Shown here in pieces: positions 26,616-34,272 of a DNA stretch of 64,000 nt. A model generated the notes under the pieces. It saw nothing but the letters and a program-made list of their open reading frames with translations. It searched no databases and was not told the DNA's origin. The position numbers and the translations under genes are program-made. How positions within the stretch are numbered: the stretch's first letter is position 1; every line of letters starts with the position of its first letter. Source of the DNA: Moellerella sp963519845 (GTDB lineage Bacteria; Pseudomonadota; Gammaproteobacteria; Enterobacterales; Enterobacteriaceae); assembly GCA_963519845.1 (NCBI GenBank), contig CAUQNX010000001.1, positions 248,001-312,000 on the forward strand. Reading direction: 5' to 3'.

Positions 26616-27473
26616 ATGCTTGCTAATGCACAGATTTTCGATGTGAACGAAACTAACCTGCATCAACTTGTAGAACAGTCAATGAATATGCCTGTGGTTT
26701 TTTATTTTTGGTCAGCACAGAGCCCACATTGCCAAGAGCTGCATGTTACACTGGATAAGCTAGCCAATGAGTATGCTGGGTTATTTATTCTGGCTAAAGT
26801 AAATTGTGATGTAGAACAAAACGTTGCGGCTCAATTTGGGTTAAGATCAATCCCGACTGTCTACTTGCTGCAACAAGGGCAACCCGTTGATGGTTTCCAA
26901 GGTCCGCAGTCTGAAGATGCAATCCGTGCTATGTTGGCAGCTGTGTTGCCACGCCCAGAAGAACTTAAGGCAACCCAAGCTTCCGAATTAATGGCCAATG
27001 GCGATTTTCTGAACGCACTGCCATTACTAAAAGAAGCTAATCAACTGGCACCTAAAAATAGCGAAATCACCTTTTTATTGGCAGAAACGCTGATTGAACT
27101 TAATCAACTTGATGAAGCGCAAACGCTGCTTGATACAGTGCCAATGCAAGATAAAGATAGCCGTTATCAAGGTTTGATAGCGCAAATAGATCTACAGAAA
27201 CAAGCCGCTGATACACCTGAAATCCAACAGCTACAACAAACATTTGCAGCTGAACCAGAAAATACCGAGTTGGCAATCCAACTGGCTCTGAAACTTCATG
27301 AAGTTAATCGTAATGAAGAAGCACTTTCGCTGCTATTTAGTTTTCTGAAAACTGACCTTAACGCTGGCGATGGCGCAATGAAAAAAACTATGATGGATAT
27401 TATGTCTGCAATGGGTACGGGTGACGCAATAGCTAATCAATACCGACGTAAGATATATTCACTGCTCTACTAA
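26616..27473 (+). CDS. cnoX: CnoX chaperedoxin (thioredoxin-like, TPR)
   Basis: A 285-residue cytosolic protein. The N-terminal thioredoxin fold (about 1-110) has SPHC at residues 36-39 in place of CGPC, so it lacks thiol reductase activity; Cys39 and Cys65 correspond to the two Cys of E. coli CnoX (formerly YbbN). The C-terminal half (about 115-285) is TPR-like: LMANGDFLNALPLLKEANQL and AIQLALKLHEVNRNEEALSL. The E. coli protein is activated by hypochlorous acid, protects clients from overoxidation and delivers them to GroEL. qmcA follows 15 bases later. Confidence 0.95.
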   Translation: MLANAQIFDVNETNLHQLVEQSMNMPVVFYFWSAQSPHCQELHVTLDKLANEYAGLFILAKVNCDVEQNVAAQFGLRSIPTVYLLQQGQPVDGFQGPQSEDAIRAMLAAVLPRPEELKATQASELMANGDFLNALPLLKEANQLAPKNSEITFLLAETLIELNQLDEAQTLLDTVPMQDKDSRYQGLIAQIDLQKQAADTPEIQQLQQTFAAEPENTELAIQLALKLHEVNRNEEALSLLFSFLKTDLNAGDGAMKKTMMDIMSAMGTGDAIANQYRRKIYSLLY

Positions 27474-27488
27474 AAAAGGAATATTTAT

Positions 27489-28415
27489 ATGGATTTGTTC
27501 GCATTTGGTGCGATACCTATTATTATCTTTATTGCTCTCGCGGTTATCTTTACCTGCGTCAAAACAGTTCCACAAGGATTCCAATGGACTGTTGAGCGAT
27601 TTGGTCGGTACACGCGCACATTACAACCTGGATTACATATCCTAGTTCCCTTTATGGATCGTGTTGGTCGTCGCATCAATATGATGGAACAAGTCCTTGA
27701 TATTCCGTCGCAAGAAGTGATTTCTCGCGATAATGCCAACGTCACCATCGATGCGGTTTGCTTTATACAAGTGGTTGATCCCGTTCGTGCGGCTTATGAA
27801 GTCAGTAATCTTGAACAGTCGATCCTGTATCTCACAATGACCAACTTCCGTACCGTTCTCGGTTCAATGGAACTGGATGAGATGCTGTCTCAACGTGATT
27901 CCATCAACACCCGTCTACTGCATATTGTTGATGAAGCAACTAGTCCTTGGGGCGTTAAAATTACCCGTATCGAGATTCGTGATGTACGTCCACCGAAAGA
28001 GCTGATCAATGCGATGAATGCGCAAATGAAAGCCGAGCGGACCAAACGTGCAGATATTCTCGAGGCAGAAGGTGTCCGTCAGGCGGCGATTTTAAAAGCT
28101 GAAGGTGAGAAACAAGCGCAAATCCTTAATGCAGAAGGTGCTCGTCAATCGGCATTCTTACAAGCTGAAGCGCGCGAGCGTGCCGCTGAAGCGGAAGCAA
28201 TGGCAACCAAAATGGTTTCTGAAGCCATTGCCGCAGGTGATATGCAGGCGATCAACTACTTTGTGGCACAAAAATATACCGATGCCCTGATCAGTATTGG
28301 TAGTGCTGAAAATAGTAAAGTGATCATGATGCCACTTGAAGCCAGCAGTTTAATGGGCGCAATTGGCGGTATTACCGAACTGATCAACGGCAATAAAAAA
28401 GGCGCCGAAAAATGA
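27489..28415 (+). CDS. qmcA: QmcA, SPFH/stomatin-family membrane protein
   Basis: A 308-residue stomatin-like protein. One N-terminal TM helix (PIIIFIALAVIFTCV) is followed by the SPFH/band-7 domain (VPQGFQWTVERFGRY to EIRDVRPPKELINAM). A long Ala/Glu-rich coiled coil follows (AEGVRQAAILKAEGEKQAQI), then a hydrophobic C-terminal patch. It forms large oligomeric assemblies and can suppress loss of htpX/ftsH in E. coli. It overlaps ybbJ (NfeD-like) by ATGA, the usual stomatin-NfeD pairing. fetAB, which separate qmcA from cnoX in E. coli, are absent here. Confidence 0.96.
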   Translation: MDLFAFGAIPIIIFIALAVIFTCVKTVPQGFQWTVERFGRYTRTLQPGLHILVPFMDRVGRRINMMEQVLDIPSQEVISRDNANVTIDAVCFIQVVDPVRAAYEVSNLEQSILYLTMTNFRTVLGSMELDEMLSQRDSINTRLLHIVDEATSPWGVKITRIEIRDVRPPKELINAMNAQMKAERTKRADILEAEGVRQAAILKAEGEKQAQILNAEGARQSAFLQAEARERAAEAEAMATKMVSEAIAAGDMQAINYFVAQKYTDALISIGSAENSKVIMMPLEASSLMGAIGGITELINGNKKGAEK

Positions 28416-28897
28416 TTGAACTCATAAGTGCTCAGCCAGCGTGGTTTTGGCTTTGCCTTGGTGGGATCTTACTTATTGCTGAATTATTAGGCACTGGCGG
28501 CTATCTGCTTTGGTCAGGGATTGCCGCTATCGGCGTCGCATTAGTGACTTGGTTGCTGCCTTTTATCAGCTGGCCATGGCAAGGCGTGCTCTTTGCTGTA
28601 TTGACGATTGTAGCCGCGATTCTGTGGCGGAAATGGCTCAATAGCCGACGTGGCGGACAATCTGCCTCCGTCAATCAAAAAAGACACCAATTGATTGGGA
28701 TAAAAGCGCGACTGCTCACTGATACCGATGAAGGCTATAGCCGTATTCGTTTAGCTGATGGAAGCTGGCGTATCTATTCAAAAATTCAATTACCTGCAGG
28801 GACAGAGGTGACTGTAATAGGTGTCGATGGTATCACACTCGATGTTAAGCCTTTTTCTGCGGATGATGACAGCAGCCACCCGATAGATGATCAATAA
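28412..28897 (+). CDS. ybbJ: YbbJ, NfeD-like membrane protein
   Basis: A 161-residue protein with three or four N-terminal hydrophobic segments (PAWFWLCLGGILLIAELL, LLWSGIAAIGVALVTWLL, GVLFAVLTIVAAILW) and a C-terminal OB-fold domain (KARLLTDTDEGYSRIRLADG, TEVTVIGVDGITLDVKP). This is the short NfeD type, partner of QmcA. Its 3' end overlaps the convergent cueR by 53 bases. Confidence 0.93.
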   Translation: MIELISAQPAWFWLCLGGILLIAELLGTGGYLLWSGIAAIGVALVTWLLPFISWPWQGVLFAVLTIVAAILWRKWLNSRRGGQSASVNQKRHQLIGIKARLLTDTDEGYSRIRLADGSWRIYSKIQLPAGTEVTVIGVDGITLDVKPFSADDDSSHPIDDQ

Positions 28898-29261
28898 TAG
28901 GGCAATCAGCGCCATCATCACCTGGGCAAGATTCAGCAAGTTGCTGTAATCGTGTTGATATCACCGTTAATTTATCGATCGTTTGTTGGATCTCAGCGAT
29001 TTTATTCAAAGTCGCTGATTTTACATCTGCACTATGCCGCGAAGGGTTATGAAATAATGCCATTAATTCGCGGCACTCTTCCAAAGTAAATCCAACATCT
29101 CGTGCCTGTCGCAACAACGTTAACTCATCAAGATGTTTTTCCTGATAATAACGATAACTATTGTCTCCGCGCTCCGGTGGCGTGATCAATTCTTTCTCTT
29201 CATAGAAACGAATTGTCTTGGTCGTTAGCCCCGTTTTGCGCGCTATTTCGCTAATATTCAT
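28845..29261 (-). CDS. cueR: CueR, Cu(I)-sensing MerR-family regulator
   Basis: A 138-residue MerR-family activator. The N-terminal winged helix is MNISEIARKTGLTTKTIRFY. The dimerisation helix and metal loop follow, with Cys112 and Cys120 in CPGDDGADCP and Ser77, exactly as in E. coli CueR. The C-terminal CCHHPQK also fits. It twists the 19-bp-spaced promoter at 29270-29300, located 9 bases upstream of its own start on the other strand. It is convergent with ybbJ (53-base overlap) and divergent from the tandem-HMA gene it should control. Confidence 0.97.
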   Translation of the reverse strand: MNISEIARKTGLTTKTIRFYEEKELITPPERGDNSYRYYQEKHLDELTLLRQARDVGFTLEECRELMALFHNPSRHSADVKSATLNKIAEIQQTIDKLTVISTRLQQLAESCPGDDGADCPIIDHLSGGCCHHPQKKA

Positions 29262-29269
29262 AATACCTC

Positions 29270-29300
29270 TTGACCTTACCCTTGCGGGAGGGTTTAACCT
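29270..29300 (+). promoter_or_regulatory. CueR-dependent promoter with 19-bp spacer
   Basis: The -35 TTGACC (29270-29275) and the -10 TAACCT (29295-29300) are separated by 19 bp, the over-long spacer typical of MerR-type promoters. The spacer region holds the palindrome ACCTTACCC-TTG-CGGGAGGGT, close to the E. coli copA operator. It points toward the tandem-HMA gene. Confidence 0.93.
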
Positions 29301-29396
29301 TGCATACAGTTGAATAACAATGAAAACTTACAAGAATTATTTTGCCGTATTATCGCGCAAAATACACAGCAATAATATAATCAGGAGATGTCACTT

Positions 29397-29816
29397 ATGA
29401 GTACCCCAATAAATAATAAAACCCTTCTCTCACTACAGGGATTAACCTGTATGCACTGTGTTGGCGCGGTAACAAAAGCACTCGAAGCACGCAGTGATGT
29501 TGAGAAAGTCAAAGTGACTTTAGACTATGCTGTCATCGAAGGACAAGCGAGTCAAGATGAACTCATCAAGACCATTGTTGACGAAGGCTATGAAGCATCT
29601 GCTACAACTAAAGCGGATACCGAACTAACACTTTCTGGATTAACCTGCATGAATTGTGCCGGAAAAGCACAAAAAGCGCTGGAAGCCATTGACGGTGTTG
29701 CTGCCGCTATCGTCGATACACAAAATGCTGCTGTTTATGGCAAAGTTGATAGCCAATTATTGATTGATGCTATCAAAGCAGCAGGTTTTGAAGCTGAATT
29801 GAAAACAGACAGATAG
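29397..29816 (+). CDS. Tandem heavy-metal-associated (HMA) domain protein, CopZ-like, at the copA position
   Basis: A 139-residue soluble protein made of two HMA domains: residues about 10-72 with GLTCMHC (Cys18, Cys21) and about 76-139 with GLTCMNC (Cys84, Cys87). Each has the GYEAS/GFEAE ending of the ferredoxin-like fold. The start at 29397 leaves AGGAG nine bases upstream; a Met three codons earlier abuts the RBS. In E. coli this slot is copA, whose first 150 residues are two such domains. Here the reading stops after the second domain, and a terminator and ybaP follow. It probably binds Cu(I) as a chaperone or buffer. Whether it is a shortened copA or an acquired copZ is open. Confidence 0.88.
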   Translation: MSTPINNKTLLSLQGLTCMHCVGAVTKALEARSDVEKVKVTLDYAVIEGQASQDELIKTIVDEGYEASATTKADTELTLSGLTCMNCAGKAQKALEAIDGVAAAIVDTQNAAVYGKVDSQLLIDAIKAAGFEAELKTDR

Positions 29817-29884
29817 TACAACTATTACTGTGGTTAGGACGCTAATCCTTTACTAAGATTCAAACCCAAGCAGTAATTCCCCCT

Positions 29885-29914
29885 AGCCCGGCAATCTCAA
29901 TTACCGGGTTTTTT
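29885..29914 (+). terminator. Terminator after the tandem-HMA gene
   Basis: CCCGG at 29887-29891 pairs with CCGGG at 29904-29908; the stem continues through AAT/ATT with one mismatch. It is followed by six T. Confidence 0.85.
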
Positions 29915-30021
29915 GCTTTATTATTGGCACTTATCTATCTCACTCCTCGTATAATCACTAAAAATTGTTTAGTCTAATGATCTTACTTAGATATCAACTA
30001 ACTGGATAATAGGGAAAACCA

Positions 30022-30831
30022 ATGGGAAAGCTAATCAATTACCTTAAATCATGGTTCCAGCAAGATAACAAAACCCATTATCCCTATCCTGCCATTGATG
30101 TTGCCTTATCTGATAAGCTAAAACTTCATTTGGTCGGCAGTATTCATATGGGTACAGGGAATATGTTTCCACTCTCTAGCGCACTTTTGGATAAAATTGC
30201 CGCGGCGAATGCTTTAATTGTTGAAGCTGATATCAGTAACAGCGCTTCGCCCTTTACTCATGATCATCCGCAGCTCTATCCAGTTTTACAACAGAGACTC
30301 AATGAGCCTGAATATCAGCAACTTTTAGCCTGTTGTCAGGAGATCCAACAACCTGTTTCCCAATTTGATCAGTTACCTAGCTGGCAAGTAGCGCTGATTT
30401 TGCAAGCCACTCAAGCTCAGCGTCTTGGATTACGGCCTCATTATGGGATAGATTATCAGTTACTCAATGCCGCACGCGCTCAGCAAAAAAATATTATTGA
30501 ACTCGAAGGTGCTGAGGCTCAGATGGCACTGCTGCTTCAACTACCTGACGAGGGATTATCACTACTGCAAGATACCCTCACCCATTGGCGGACCAATGCA
30601 CGCTCGTTGCAAATGATGATCAGCTGGTGGTTGGATTTTAGTACGGAAAATACGATAAAATTGCCCATGACCTTCAGCGAAGGTGTGTATGAGATCCTAA
30701 TGAATCAACGTAATAAACAGTGGAGTGAAAAATTGAAATCACTACCAGAAGGTAATTACGTTGTGGCGGTCGGTGCACTACACCTTTATGGTGAGGGAAG
30801 TCTCGTCGAATATCTACAAACTTCGGCTTAA
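30022..30831 (+). CDS. ybaP: YbaP, TraB/GumN-family protein
   Basis: A 269-residue protein aligning along its length with E. coli YbaP (264). TraB/GumN motifs are HLVGSIHMGTGNMFPL near the start (GxxH) and YVVAVGALHLYGEGSLVEYL at the end (the second GALH). The middle has GIDYQLLNAARAQQKNIIELEG. The family resembles Tiki-type metalloproteases through these His/Glu residues, but YbaP activity has not been shown. No signal peptide is evident. It precedes ybaK as in E. coli. Confidence 0.93.
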   Translation: MGKLINYLKSWFQQDNKTHYPYPAIDVALSDKLKLHLVGSIHMGTGNMFPLSSALLDKIAAANALIVEADISNSASPFTHDHPQLYPVLQQRLNEPEYQQLLACCQEIQQPVSQFDQLPSWQVALILQATQAQRLGLRPHYGIDYQLLNAARAQQKNIIELEGAEAQMALLLQLPDEGLSLLQDTLTHWRTNARSLQMMISWWLDFSTENTIKLPMTFSEGVYEILMNQRNKQWSEKLKSLPEGNYVVAVGALHLYGEGSLVEYLQTSA

Positions 30832-30881
30832 TGCTCAATCGATATATGTTCCACAATATTAAATATAAACAGGCCAATACC

Positions 30882-31358
30882 ATGACCCCAGCAATCAATT
30901 TACTCGAAAAGCATAAGATTAAATTTAGGCTACACCCTTATGATCATGATCCTAGTGTGCATAATTTTGGTGATGAAGCTGTTACCAAGCTGGGGTTAGA
31001 TGCCAAACAAGTGTTTAAAACCCTATTAGTCGCCTTAAATGGCGATCAAAAAACCTTAGCTGTTGCCGTGACGCCCGTCTCTGGCCAATTAGATCTTAAA
31101 TTGGTGGCTAAGGTGTTTAAAGTGAAAAAAGTTGAGATGGCCGACGCGCAAATCGCCCAGAAAGTCACTGGCTATTTAATTGGCGGCATCAGCCCACTTG
31201 GACAAAAGAAACGCCTGCCCACGGTGATTGATAGCCAGGCTGAAGAGTTTGCAACCCTATTTGTCTCTGGCGGTAAACGCGGATTAGATATTGAACTCGC
31301 CCCCAGCGATTTGGCGACTGTACTCAATGCTATTGTGGCGGATATAAAGAAAATTTAA
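30882..31358 (+). CDS. ybaK: YbaK, Cys-tRNA(Pro)/Cys-tRNA(Cys) deacylase
   Basis: A 158-residue cytosolic editing enzyme (E. coli 159). The start MTPAINLLEKHKIKF matches the family; an in-frame Met 17 codons upstream overlaps the ybaP stop as TAATG but adds residues not found in relatives. Motifs are NFGDEAVTKLGLD, QVFKTLLVALNGD, the catalytic-Lys segment KKVEMADAQ, GYLIGGISPLGQKKRLP and FVSGGKRGLDIEL. It removes Cys mischarged on tRNA-Pro by ProRS. Confidence 0.95.
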   Translation: MTPAINLLEKHKIKFRLHPYDHDPSVHNFGDEAVTKLGLDAKQVFKTLLVALNGDQKTLAVAVTPVSGQLDLKLVAKVFKVKKVEMADAQIAQKVTGYLIGGISPLGQKKRLPTVIDSQAEEFATLFVSGGKRGLDIELAPSDLATVLNAIVADIKKI

Positions 31359-31491
31359 TTTGCCTGAAATTAAACTCAAATCTGTGACTAAGATAGGTAT
31401 TGAGCGGCGTAATCACTAATAAGATATAAAAAAGCGTTCTCAAATAATCGAAAATCACCTAGTTACTCAATAAAATAAGAGGGCTATTTCT

Positions 31492-32748
31492 GTGATACTC
31501 CAATCAGGCCAAAATATTGTTTTAACCAATCACCGCCTCCAAATTAATCTGAGCTATCCACCTAAGGCTGTATTTAAGAGTGATATTGATACTTCGGTAT
31601 TTTTATTAAATACATCAGGCAAAGTGAGAAGCGATGATGATTTCTATTTCTATAATCGCCCTAGCGCAGAGGATGGAAGCCTAAGCCTCAACGCCTCGAC
31701 GCAAGGTTCCATCGTCATTATTGATCTTGACCGAGTCCACCCTGATATTCAAAAGATTATAGTGACCATGGTGATTGATGGCCAAGATGCTATTAGCCAT
31801 CTTCAATATTTGAAACTCGCGGTTGAAAACGTGGCTGAGTTCAATGTAGAAACAACTGGCCGCAATGAAAAGGCGCTGATTGTTGCTGAAATTTATCGTC
31901 ATTCAGGGAGTTGGAAACTGCGTGCGCAAGGTCAGGGATTTAATGGCGGTTTAGCGCCACTGGCAATGAATTATGGTGTCGATATTGCCGCGCCAGAGGA
32001 AACTATCGTCCCAATCCCCGTTCTCAAGCCTGTGAGTATCAGCCTAGAGAAGAAATTGCAGAGCCAGTCACCTCGCCTAATTAGCCTCGCCAAAAATGCG
32101 ACTATCAGCTTGGTTAAATACAAATTGGACGCCATCAAAGCCAGAGTCGCCTTTGTGCTCGATGCATCAGGCTCAATGAACAGAGAATTTAAAAAAGGCC
32201 ATGTGCAGGCCGTATTAGACCGTATTGCAGTATTAGCCATTCAATTTGATGATGACGGCGCTATGGATATCTGGGGATTTGGCGCTAAGCATAAAAAATA
32301 TGACGATGTCACTCTTGATAACCTAGATAACTATATCAGTCGAATTCAAAGCACGAGTAAAAAATCCATGGGCGAGATCCTGCCGGGACTAGGCGGAACT
32401 AATAATGAGCCGCCCGTTATGGAAGAGGTTATCGACTACTTTAAAAGCAGTGATTTGCCCGTCTATGTGGTCTTTATCACCGATGGTGGCATCAGCAAAA
32501 CGCGCGCAATCAAAGAAGCCATTCGCCGCTCAGCTAATTATCCTATTTTCTGGAAATTTGTCGGTTTAGGCGGCTCAAATTACGGCATATTGGAAAATCT
32601 CGATAACTTTACCGATAGGCGAGTTGATAATAGTAATTTCTTTGCTATCGATAACTTTGCCTCTTTGTCAGAAGATAAGCTATACGACCTGTTACTGGAA
32701 GAGTTTAGAGACTGGTATGACGCTGCAAAAGCTGATCGGGTTTTCTAG
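31492..32748 (+). CDS. TerF-like protein: TerD domain plus vWA domain
   Basis: A 418-residue cytosolic protein starting at GTG with AGAGGG eight bases upstream. The N-terminal TerD domain (about 1-165) has LLNTSGKVRSDDDFYFYNRP and the closing QGFNGGLAPLAMNYGVDI with acidic calcium-binding positions. The C-terminal vWA domain (about 217-415) has the MIDAS DASGS at 224-228, the Thr in GLGGTNNEP and the Asp in VVFITDGG. Length and domain order equal TerF of tellurite/colicin-resistance ter clusters (413). No terZABCDE or terW/Y genes lie nearby, so it is an orphan. Role unknown; ter proteins are tied to membrane stress, phage and tellurite responses. Confidence 0.85.
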   Translation: MILQSGQNIVLTNHRLQINLSYPPKAVFKSDIDTSVFLLNTSGKVRSDDDFYFYNRPSAEDGSLSLNASTQGSIVIIDLDRVHPDIQKIIVTMVIDGQDAISHLQYLKLAVENVAEFNVETTGRNEKALIVAEIYRHSGSWKLRAQGQGFNGGLAPLAMNYGVDIAAPEETIVPIPVLKPVSISLEKKLQSQSPRLISLAKNATISLVKYKLDAIKARVAFVLDASGSMNREFKKGHVQAVLDRIAVLAIQFDDDGAMDIWGFGAKHKKYDDVTLDNLDNYISRIQSTSKKSMGEILPGLGGTNNEPPVMEEVIDYFKSSDLPVYVVFITDGGISKTRAIKEAIRRSANYPIFWKFVGLGGSNYGILENLDNFTDRRVDNSNFFAIDNFASLSEDKLYDLLLEEFRDWYDAAKADRVF

Positions 32749-32756
32749 TTATAGCA

Positions 32757-32791
32757 ATCCATCATCGATAGCTATTTTATCGATGATGGAT
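32757..32791. terminator. Perfect 14-bp hairpin between convergent terF-like and marR-type genes
   Basis: ATCCATCATCGATA (32757-32770) and TATCGATGATGGAT (32778-32791) form a perfect stem with a 7-base loop. Neither side has a T run, so it may be a Rho-assisted or weak bidirectional terminator. Confidence 0.6.
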
Positions 32792-32822
32792 GACTTATGT
32801 TTATTTTATGTTTATGCCAATT

Positions 32823-33305
32823 TTATTCTAATGAGGTCAAAAACTGACTTAGCAGCTGATTTAATTGTTGCTGCTGTTCAGTGGTTAATCCCGCCACCAA
32901 ACGCCCTTGATTTTTTACGTGAGATTCAATGGCGCGATCAATTAACGCTAATCCCTTATCCGTCAGAGAGATTAAAAACCCCCGACCATCAGCAGGATTT
33001 GACTCACGCAGAACTAAACCGGCTTTTTCAAGCTGATCTATACGGTTGGTCATAGTACCTGATGTAACCATCAGGGTTGCAAGCATTTCACCCGGTGATA
33101 GCCTGTAGGGATGGCCAGTACGCCGCAATGTCGCCAGCACATCAAAGCTAGAAACATTGAGCCCAAACTCGGCAAATACTTTCTCCATTTCACGGGTGAG
33201 ATGAAGATCTATATTTCTGACTCGACCAATCAGCCCCATACTGCTGACATCAAGATCAGGGCGCTCTCGCTGCCACTGATTAACCACTTTATCGATTCTA
33301 TCCAT
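32823..33305 (-). CDS. MarR-family transcriptional regulator
   Basis: A 160-residue winged-helix regulator. The DNA-binding part is FDVLATLRRTGHPYRLSPGEMLATLMVTSGTMTNRIDQLEKAG, followed by the wing VLRESNPADGRGFLISLTDKG. N- and C-terminal helices would form the dimer interface. It is divergent from an EamA exporter, and two nearly identical palindromes fill the intervening 84 bases. It therefore probably represses both genes. The inducing ligand is unknown. Confidence 0.93.
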   Translation of the reverse strand: MDRIDKVVNQWQRERPDLDVSSMGLIGRVRNIDLHLTREMEKVFAEFGLNVSSFDVLATLRRTGHPYRLSPGEMLATLMVTSGTMTNRIDQLEKAGLVLRESNPADGRGFLISLTDKGLALIDRAIESHVKNQGRLVAGLTTEQQQQLNQLLSQFLTSLE

Positions 33306-33328
33306 AACTGCATCATGGCTAAATATTA

Positions 33329-33342
33329 TCTTGACGTCAAGA
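33329..33342. promoter_or_regulatory. Palindromic operator 1 in the marR-eamA intergenic region
   Basis: TCTTGACGTCAAGA is a perfect 14-bp palindrome. TTGACG within it could be the -35 of the rightward gene, with TATCTT at 33354-33359 as -10 after 17 bp. Confidence 0.75.
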
Positions 33343-33352
33343 CAAAAGATAC

Positions 33353-33372
33353 TTATCTTGACGTCGAGATAA
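33353..33372. promoter_or_regulatory. Palindromic operator 2 in the marR-eamA intergenic region
   Basis: TTATCTTGACGTCGAGATAA is a 20-bp palindrome with a single mismatched pair and shares the TATCTTGACGTC core with operator 1. The two centres are 27 bp apart. Probable binding sites of the adjacent MarR protein. Confidence 0.75.
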
Positions 33373-33389
33373 ATAATTGGAATTTAAAT

Positions 33390-34241
33390 ATGAGCCGTTT
33401 TACTACCTTAGCGCTTACCGCCTTAGCCCCCATTGTTTGGGGTAGTACCTATTTAGTTACCACTGAAATGCTACCCGCTGGCTATCCCTTAACATTGGCC
33501 GTACTGCGCGCTTTGCCAGCTGGCTTGCTGCTATTAATCTGGATGCGACAGCTACCTCAGGGGATTTGGTGGCTGCGCGTTACCATTCTAGGAATATTGA
33601 ATTTCTCCCTTTTTTGGTGGTTACTTTTTATTTCCGCTTATCGCTTACCCGGCGGTGTGGCGGCCACTGTTGGCGCAGTACAACCACTGATTGTCCTATT
33701 TTTATCCTATTGGCTATTAAAAAGTCGATTATCTCCTTTATCTCTTTTTGCCGTAGTCAGTGGGATCGGCGGGGTAGCAGTTCTGTTATTAACGCCAAGT
33801 GCAGCACTTGATACCCTAGGTATTATCGCTGGATTTTGTGGCGCGCTATCGATGGCGGCCGGAACCGTATTAAGCCGTCGCTGGCAGCCCCCAGTCTCAC
33901 CTTTGACCTTCACTGCTTGGCAATTGACGGCAGGTGGGCTAGTGTTACTGCCGTTCGCATTTGTGTTTGAACCTGCGCTGCCTACATTAAGCATAATAAA
34001 TATTATAGGATTGAGTTATCTGACGATTATCGGAGCCGCCATCACTTATGTGCTTTGGTTTCGTGGTTTAGCGCTACTGGGTGCTAGTGGCGTCGCCTCC
34101 TTGGGATTTCTCAGCCCCTTAAGTGCCGTATTACTGGGCTGGATGTGGTTACAACAAACATTGACACTTCTACAGCTGCTCGGCATGGTTGTGATATTAT
34201 TCAGTGTATGGCTCAGTCAACGAGCGGAAAAAAAACGTTAG
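33390..34241 (+). CDS. EamA/DMT-family exporter
   Basis: A 283-residue inner-membrane protein with ten predicted TM helices in two EamA repeats. The N-terminal repeat begins LALTALAPIVWGSTYLVTTEMLPAGYP, the typical drug/metabolite transporter start. The second repeat is around GIIAGFCGALSMAAGTVLSRRW to AAITYVLWFRGLALLGASGVASLGFLSPL. The start at MSRFTTLAL follows TTGGAA and the operators; a longer in-frame opening would run through the operators and into the divergent gene. The substrate is unknown; control by the divergent MarR protein suggests export of a toxic small molecule. Confidence 0.9.
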   Translation: MSRFTTLALTALAPIVWGSTYLVTTEMLPAGYPLTLAVLRALPAGLLLLIWMRQLPQGIWWLRVTILGILNFSLFWWLLFISAYRLPGGVAATVGAVQPLIVLFLSYWLLKSRLSPLSLFAVVSGIGGVAVLLLTPSAALDTLGIIAGFCGALSMAAGTVLSRRWQPPVSPLTFTAWQLTAGGLVLLPFAFVFEPALPTLSIINIIGLSYLTIIGAAITYVLWFRGLALLGASGVASLGFLSPLSAVLLGWMWLQQTLTLLQLLGMVVILFSVWLSQRAEKKR

Positions 34242-34272
34242 ATCGATAGGGATCTACCTCAAAGGAAAAAAG

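Noticed and set aside
29817..30021. Remnants of the copA ATPase body after the HMA gene
   Set aside because: About 200 bases contain a terminator and no DKTGT, CPC or other ATPase fragment in any frame.
30832..30881. ybaK starting at the ATG that overlaps the ybaP stop (TAATG)
   Set aside because: The extra 17 residues have no match in the family; MTPAINLLEK is the conserved start.
33111..33389. Longer N-terminus for the EamA exporter
   Set aside because: The 93 extra codons run antisense through marR and across both operator palindromes; the family N-terminus begins at MSRFTTLAL.
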